NCBI GenBank assembly: GCA_037131065.1
Contig: JBAXRT010000093.1
Location: forward strand, 1-11,777
Direction of reading: 5' to 3'
Source: JBAXRT01 sp037131065
Lineage (GTDB): Bacteria > Bacteroidota > Bacteroidia > Bacteroidales > FEN-979
DNA length: 11,777 bases
Positions 8,378 to 11,777 of the stretch are shown piece after piece. How positions within the stretch are numbered: the first letter of the stretch is position 1; the number at the start of each line of letters is the position of its first letter. The position numbers and the translations under genes were made by a program. Under the pieces are notes generated by a model. That model ran no database searches and was not told where the DNA came from. It worked only from the letters and a program-made list of their open reading frames with translations.

Positions 8378-8385
8378 TACTTTTG
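8378..8385 (+). promoter_or_regulatory. Candidate -7 element (TACTTTTG)
   Basis: An exact match to the Bacteroidota -7 consensus TAnnTTTG on the + strand. It would give a leader of more than 200 nt for the gene at 8609, and no -33 TTTG is seen at normal spacing, so its use is doubtful. It overlaps the tandem repeat at 8381-8400. Confidence 0.3.
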
Positions 8386-8400
8386 CAAATTTTGCAAAAA
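8381..8400. repeat. Tandem 9-bp repeat TTTTGCAAA x2
   Basis: TTTTGCAAA (8381-8389) is followed directly by a second copy (8390-8398). Each unit contains the palindrome TTTGCAAA, so the pair could be a tandem protein-binding site. It lies within the divergent intergenic region. Confidence 0.45.
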
Positions 8401-8570
8401 CACATGAATAAAATAATAATTTTCTAAATTTTTGAAAAACCTCATATCCTTTTTTCATATATTTCACAAGTTTTTCATTTATTTTACAAATATTATCATG
8501 AATTTTTAATTTTTACAGCTTTTTCTGAAGCCGGTGCATTTTGCCGTTTTCTTATTACACTTTCGGGAAC

Positions 8571-8578
8571 TACTTTTA
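8571..8578 (+). promoter_or_regulatory. Candidate -7 element for the 8609 gene (TACTTTTA)
   Basis: TACTTTTA matches TAnnTTTG at all but the last base and lies 31 bp before ATG 8609, a suitable distance for a short leader. A TTTG at 8540-8543 is 27 bp upstream, longer than the usual -33/-7 spacing, so the assignment is tentative. Confidence 0.35.
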
Positions 8579-8608
8579 ATCCCTCAAAGGATAAAAAAAA
8601 CCTAACTC

Positions 8609-8986
8609 ATGAATGAACGAAAAGGGTTAATCTTAAAACTGTCCCTTCTGTCAGTTGTCATGATCATAGCTTTTACAAAATGTAGAAAAGATAGTGATTG
8701 CAAACTTCAAGCCTCGGCGCCTGCTCAGGGAAGCGATATGATTTTTGTTTATGAGGCGAAAATAATTAGCGGCCAGGGTTCGATCTCATCCCTTACCTAT
8801 GTTTCTTCGAACGGGGAGATCACAGTTGAAAATCCCCGAATGCCATGGAGAGATACCGTTTTGGTCCCTGGTGCCGTTTCTGCTTCAGTTTCGGCCGTCG
8901 GAACAATAGAAGGAGGAAGGCTCCAGCTTAACTGTATTCTCCCTTTATCCCATTCGACCTGGGGTAATTTCTGCGTACATAATTAA
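8609..8986 (+). CDS. Small exported or membrane-anchored protein, possible MmpS-like beta domain
   Basis: A 125-residue protein. Residues 9-23 form a hydrophobic segment after a basic start (MNERKG), consistent with a signal peptide or single anchor. Cys25 follows FTK, which is not a good lipobox, so lipoprotein status is doubtful. Residues about 47-110 show a beta-strand pattern (FVYEAKIISG, SLTYVSSNGEITVEN, MPWRDTVLVPG) that resembles the small extracytoplasmic beta domain of MmpS-like proteins, where a Y-x-V-x-G strand is followed by an LPW-[KR]-x-x-x-V motif. The C-terminal end (after about 108) does not match that pattern and may be divergent. The gene precedes the FISUMP gene by 10 bp on the same strand, so the two are probably co-transcribed. 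There is no Shine-Dalgarno directly before the start; AAAGG at 8587 is too far. Function unknown. Confidence 0.68.
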   Translation: MNERKGLILKLSLLSVVMIIAFTKCRKDSDCKLQASAPAQGSDMIFVYEAKIISGQGSISSLTYVSSNGEITVENPRMPWRDTVLVPGAVSASVSAVGTIEGGRLQLNCILPLSHSTWGNFCVHN

Positions 8987-8996
8987 TCATAGTTCC

Positions 8997-10115
8997 ATGA
9001 AAAAATTTACGGCTATTCTGATCTCTGTTTTCAGTCTTTGCGTACTGCCCGGTCTGCAGGCTCAGTCTGATTCGCTAACCCTCGGAAAATTCTACCAGAC
9101 CTGGATCATTCCAGAGAAAGGTCTCCCGGCCATCTCAGGGATAATGTATGAGATGAAGGACTCCGCTGTGCTCCTTTCATCATCCCATAAGAAAATGGAT
9201 TATTACACCGGTAATTATGATGTTTCAAAGGTAGATGTCAGGAAGATCCATGAGATAAAATTCAGGCGTCAGGGACGTGGGGCGGCGCTGCTGGTGGGAG
9301 CAATCTCCGGGGTTATTGTGGGAAGTGTGATCGGATATTATTATAACAGTAGTTTGAAAAAAGATCCAAGTTTGACCTCCAGTGCCAGGACCATATTGTC
9401 CGTTTCTTCCATCCTGGTAGTTTCAACCGGTATGGGTATCCTATTCGGATCACTTGCTGCAGTGAAGACCACAATCCCAATTCACGGCAACCAGGCTGCT
9501 TATGAGCAAAACAAGCTCCGACTTTCGGAATATGCTCTGAAAAAAACCTCATCCCAACTGGTATTTGATGCCAGCGGGAATGCTTACCGCACCATCTTTT
9601 TATGCGGTAAGTGGTGGATGGCTGAGGACCTCAGGGTGACAAAGTACCGTAACGGTGATCACATTCCAATATTATCAGGAGATAAGGAATGGAAGCAGGC
9701 CTCAGGGGGGGCAATGTGCAGTTTCCTGAATGATACTTCAGGAAAGATCAGCCGGGCCGGATTATACAATGCGGAAGCAGTCGCCGATTCCCGCGGCTTA
9801 TGTCCCCAGGGGTGGCATGTTCCAACCTATGAAGAGTGGTCTGCCTTTGTCTCATGCATAGGTGTCAATATTCCACAGGAATCGGGTACTATCATATCCA
9901 TGAAAAACATCAGCACCTTCGGTGCTCCCGGCGGATACCGTTCCCAGGAAGGCGTGTTCTCTGCAGAAAAGCCACTTTCATGGCAATGGTGGTCGGCTAC
10001 CGGGGCGGATTCTTCCCGTACAAAGGCACTCTTTCAGCAGAGTAACGACGGGAGCGTTTTCTTCTCCGATGCCGAAAACGGAACCGGGATCCCGGTGAGG
10101 TGCATCAGGGATTAG
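8997..10115 (+). CDS. Secreted FISUMP-domain protein with two glycine-rich membrane segments
   Basis: A 372-residue envelope protein. Residues 1-22 form a clear signal peptide ending GLQA before QSD. Residues about 30-92 contain a small strand-rich region (YEMKDSAVLLSSS, HEIKFRRQG). Two hydrophobic glycine-rich segments follow at about 96-116 and 132-156, resembling a paired transmembrane hairpin. Residues about 188-372 form a Fibrobacter succinogenes major paralogous (FISUMP) domain: FDASGNAYRTI, GKWWMAEDL, RAGLYN, the hallmark LCPQGWHVPTYEEW at 268-281, a GGYRS block, WWSAT at 331-335, and the end PVRCIRD. FISUMP domains are common in Bacteroidota and Fibrobacterota surface proteins, usually of unknown role. 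The gene starts 10 bp after the preceding gene, without a visible ribosome-binding site. The linked membrane segments are unusual; otherwise the gene looks intact. Confidence 0.87.
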   Translation: MKKFTAILISVFSLCVLPGLQAQSDSLTLGKFYQTWIIPEKGLPAISGIMYEMKDSAVLLSSSHKKMDYYTGNYDVSKVDVRKIHEIKFRRQGRGAALLVGAISGVIVGSVIGYYYNSSLKKDPSLTSSARTILSVSSILVVSTGMGILFGSLAAVKTTIPIHGNQAAYEQNKLRLSEYALKKTSSQLVFDASGNAYRTIFLCGKWWMAEDLRVTKYRNGDHIPILSGDKEWKQASGGAMCSFLNDTSGKISRAGLYNAEAVADSRGLCPQGWHVPTYEEWSAFVSCIGVNIPQESGTIISMKNISTFGAPGGYRSQEGVFSAEKPLSWQWWSATGADSSRTKALFQQSNDGSVFFSDAENGTGIPVRCIRD

Positions 10116-10185
10116 AAATGTTTCGCGAATTTCCCAAAACCCCATTTACATATTACGAAAATATCCTAAAATCAATGCCCGGCAA

Positions 10186-10203
10186 AGCGGCAATCCGTTT
10201 TTT
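10186..10203 (+). terminator. Weak terminator-like hairpin
   Basis: A 5-bp stem (AGCGG/CCGTT, one G-T pair) with a CAAT loop runs into six T residues. It lies about 70 bp after the FISUMP stop codon. The stem is short, so rho-independent function is only possible. Confidence 0.25.
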
Positions 10204-10301
10204 AGGGAGGAGAGCAGGGATATTTTCGGGTTTCTTTGGTTTCATCCTGAATATAGCCATGGTATTGCATCGATCCGTTTCTTTTCAGATTCGGACTGGG
10301 G

Positions 10302-10309
10302 TAATTTTA
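10302..10309 (+). promoter_or_regulatory. Candidate -7 element for the FolD-like ORF (TAATTTTA)
   Basis: TAATTTTA matches the consensus TAnnTTTG except for the last base, 40 bp before ATG 10350. A T-rich stretch (10278-10285) lies near the -33 position, but there is no true TTTG. Confidence 0.3.
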
Positions 10310-10349
10310 CCATCGTAAACCGGGTAATTTCCCATCAAACACTTGAACC

Positions 10350-10661
10350 ATGGAAACAATGATATTAAAGGGAGAATCTGTCAGGGACAGGATCTTTTCC
10401 GAGGTGAAAAATGATGTTGAACTGCTTCAGAGAATTTACGGGAAGGTTCCCGGAATAGCCTTCATTGGATTTACCGGGGTTCCCCTGGGGAAGTACAACA
10501 TGCCCCTTCATGTGGCCTCTGCACAGCAGATCGGCTTCAGGGTTTTCCTGCAGGTGATGACCGCAGTCCTGGGTATCCTCTTCCGCAATACCCTTGAATC
10601 ATTCAGGAATACCCTTACCAGGAGTGCAAATAAAAGTAATTTTGTAAAAATTAACATGTAG
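10350..10661 (+). CDS. Short protein resembling the FolD N-terminal segment only; possible gene remnant
   Basis: A 103-residue ORF. Residues 4-68 resemble the start of FolD (methylenetetrahydrofolate dehydrogenase/cyclohydrolase): an opening like ILKGESVRDRI, an amphipathic helix, then VPGIAFIGF and a second helix ending AQQIGF. The spacing from the Pro of VPG to the Gly of QIGF equals that in FolD (28 residues). Aligned without gaps, the catalytic Tyr and Lys of FolD fall on Asn and His, so catalysis is not expected. After about residue 68 the similarity stops. The tail holds a 7-residue imperfect tandem repeat (RNTLESF/RNTLTRS), and the other frames downstream do not restore FolD. A full FolD is close to 290 residues. 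It could be a degraded copy, a divergent stand-alone domain, or chance similarity. The start may be ATG 10350 or ATG 10359. It ends 11 bp before the next gene. Confidence 0.45.
   Translation: METMILKGESVRDRIFSEVKNDVELLQRIYGKVPGIAFIGFTGVPLGKYNMPLHVASAQQIGFRVFLQVMTAVLGILFRNTLESFRNTLTRSANKSNFVKINM
10637..10644 (+). promoter_or_regulatory. Bacteroidota -7 element before the 10673 gene (TAATTTTG)
   Basis: An exact match to TAnnTTTG, 28 bp before ATG 10673, inside the end of the FolD-like ORF. A -33 TTTG is not evident. It suggests that the downstream gene has its own promoter. Confidence 0.45.
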
Positions 10662-10666
10662 AGGAG
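10661..10666 (+). promoter_or_regulatory. Strong Shine-Dalgarno GAGGAG
   Basis: GAGGAG lies 6 bp before ATG 10673 and fixes that start. It is the only strong Shine-Dalgarno in the window, where most genes have none. Confidence 0.6.
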
Positions 10667-10672
10667 CGTAAT

Positions 10673-11777
10673 ATGAAAGCAAGAGTCCTTTTAGTTATTT
10701 TATCATGCTTCGCCTGCAGTGCCATGGCACAAAGGCTCATGCATGAGCCCCGGCCGATGCAGGCCGTAACGGAAACTGAATCCCGTGCACCCGATACAAT
10801 CGTGAAAGTGATTAAACCCATGATGCCGGGATTTCCAAGGTCCCGGACCGAAGTACCGGAGGACGGAACCCCTGTAGCCGGCACCCTCCGGGTGACCACA
10901 AAGATTTCCTGCGAGTTCTTGTTTGACGGACAGTATTTTGCCACCATGACCCCCTGGCACGAGGTGACCATTTACGGGAGCCCGGAGGGGGAACACACCC
11001 TCCTTTTCCGGAATGGCGTGATGGAGCGGGAGAAAAAGATCCTGTTAAAACCCAAAGAAGCGGGTTATTATATGCTCCGGAGTGACACGACGATTGCTGA
11101 TTCCGTGGTCGCTGCAAAACCATCTGCCAGGGTTGACCGGAAAGTAGTCACCCGGTACATCCCTTTCCTCCATGCAGTCAGTCTGCAGATCCGGGGAGGG
11201 ATCACCTTCAACGGCAGCGGAAGTACCTTCCAGGGGAAGTTTATTGCGGGGTATGCCTTTTCCCCGCAGGTATCATTGGGTATTGGCACGGGGCTAAACA
11301 ACTTCATGACCAGGTTCCAAAGGAAATATGAACCATGGAACCCCAGCAGCGATACTTATAAATCCAGTGTTTTCAGGGTTTCCTATGTTCCCATCTTCCT
11401 GGATCTTTCTGTCGCTTTTCTGAAAAAAAGGGTAAGTCCAATACTGTCGATTGATGCAGGGCTATGTTTGCCTCTCTCCCAGAATCCTACAGGTTCCATC
11501 ACCCAAGAACATGATTACTATTCTTCCACCGAGTATTTCAGGGTTGAAAAAATTAGTACCGGAGGCTATATGGGCATTGCCATCGGTGTCAAATGGTATA
11601 TAAACCAGGTATTGGCAGGACAACTCTCGCTTGGCTATGATGCCTGTTTTAACATGATCAAAAGCGGCTATAACACCAACCTGTTATACCAGGATTATTC
11701 GGAGACTTACAAAAAACTGCACGTCTCTTCAGGGTTCACGCTCAGCCTGGTAATCGGGATCAATTTTGGAACGGGCA
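10673..11777 (+). CDS. Signal-peptide protein with PEGA-like domain and predicted outer-membrane beta-barrel (3' partial)
   Basis: The frame is open from ATG 10673 to the right edge (368 codons, no stop), so the C-terminus is missing. Residues 1-19 form a signal peptide ending SAMA before Q20. A Pro-rich, low-complexity stretch follows (about 25-68). Residues about 70-128 resemble a PEGA-type beta domain: TLRVTT, an FLFDGQYFATMTP strand-turn, then a GEHTLLF strand and KKILLKP. From about 165 onward, alternating polar/hydrophobic strands rich in aromatic and glycine residues (SLQIRGGITF, KFIAGYAFSPQVSLGIGTGL, GGYMGIAIGVKWYI, QLSLGYD, FTLSLVIGINFG) have the pattern of an outer-membrane beta-barrel, which would put the protein in the outer membrane. 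A good Shine-Dalgarno supports the start. It may be a surface structural or sensing protein; no specific function is recognised. All open frames on the opposite strand here are short and unlike proteins. Confidence 0.82.
   Translation, partial: MKARVLLVILSCFACSAMAQRLMHEPRPMQAVTETESRAPDTIVKVIKPMMPGFPRSRTEVPEDGTPVAGTLRVTTKISCEFLFDGQYFATMTPWHEVTIYGSPEGEHTLLFRNGVMEREKKILLKPKEAGYYMLRSDTTIADSVVAAKPSARVDRKVVTRYIPFLHAVSLQIRGGITFNGSGSTFQGKFIAGYAFSPQVSLGIGTGLNNFMTRFQRKYEPWNPSSDTYKSSVFRVSYVPIFLDLSVAFLKKRVSPILSIDAGLCLPLSQNPTGSITQEHDYYSSTEYFRVEKISTGGYMGIAIGVKWYINQVLAGQLSLGYDACFNMIKSGYNTNLLYQDYSETYKKLHVSSGFTLSLVIGINFGTG

Larger units (their letters stand above)
8267..8608. other. AT-rich divergent intergenic region
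   Basis: These 342 bp between divergent genes contain no plausible gene. The part from about 8395 to 8520 is extremely AT-rich, with many T-runs and A-runs and repeated TTTTTCAT words, and contrasts sharply with the surrounding coding DNA. TGAAAAAC (8433-8440) and GTTTTTCA (8470-8477) form an inverted repeat. It must hold promoters for both directions; candidate elements are listed separately. Confidence 0.7.
10116..10349. other. Intergenic region after the FISUMP gene
   Basis: This 234-bp stretch has no convincing gene. An open frame from ATG 10100 to 10318 overlaps the FISUMP gene end and has no recognisable product. The region contains a weak terminator-like hairpin and a candidate promoter. 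Confidence 0.5.

Noticed and set aside
8672..8685. Lipoprotein signal at Cys25 of the 8609 gene product
   Set aside because: The residues before Cys (FTK) do not fit a lipobox, so I call it only exported or anchored.
10083..10096. Perfect 14-bp palindrome ACCGGGATCCCGGT
   Set aside because: It lies in the last codons of the FISUMP gene, has no loop or T-run, and is explained by coding of the conserved GTGIPV end.
10100..10318. 72-codon open frame after the FISUMP gene
   Set aside because: It overlaps the upstream gene end, has no ribosome-binding site and no recognisable domain.
10651..11307. Several minus-strand open frames opposite the beta-barrel gene
   Set aside because: The + strand frame from 10673 has a signal peptide, a Shine-Dalgarno and barrel-like strands; the minus frames have none.

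Overview
The window looks like a piece of a Bacteroidota chromosome. The evidence is a secreted protein with a FISUMP (Fibrobacter succinogenes major paralogous) domain, a likely outer-membrane beta-barrel protein, poor or absent Shine-Dalgarno sequences before most genes, and several exact matches to the Bacteroidota -7 promoter element TAnnTTTG. Coding DNA is moderately GC-rich. It is interrupted by one very AT-rich intergenic stretch (8267-8608). I see no rRNA, tRNA, CRISPR array, insertion sequence or phage gene. No sequence search was run, so family names rest on recognised motifs.

Region 1 (1-5088, + strand) is a translationally coupled pair of ABC exporters of the NHLM/NHLP peptide-export type. 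The first is cut by the window's left edge. It carries an N-terminal C39 leader peptidase with its Cys/His/Asp residues, then a membrane domain and an ATPase. The second has a cyclic-nucleotide-binding-like N-terminal region instead of the peptidase, followed by its own membrane and ATPase domains. In known systems of this type the pair works with an HlyD-like adaptor to cleave and export ribosomal peptides with double-glycine leaders. The adaptor and substrate genes are not in this window and would lie upstream.

Region 2 (5089-6842, +) is a thiamine-diphosphate 2-keto acid decarboxylase of the pyruvate/indolepyruvate decarboxylase family, with its own -7 promoter element. Its best start is ATG 5175.

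Region 3 (6839-8266, - strand) is a convergent two-gene unit: a CPBP (CAAX/Rce1-like) membrane-protease homologue with a HAMP/coiled-coil-like N-terminal region and an altered EExxxR motif, then a small membrane-anchored protein with an eight-cysteine cluster. Its last stop codon overlaps that of the decarboxylase.

Region 4 (8609-11777, +) holds envelope or secreted proteins: a small exported protein with a possible MmpS-like beta domain, a FISUMP protein with two glycine-rich membrane segments, a short ORF resembling only the start of FolD, and a signal-peptide protein with a PEGA-like domain and a predicted beta-barrel. This last gene starts at 10673 and runs off the right edge. Nothing here links these genes functionally to the exporter; the neighbourhood looks like several separate transcription units.
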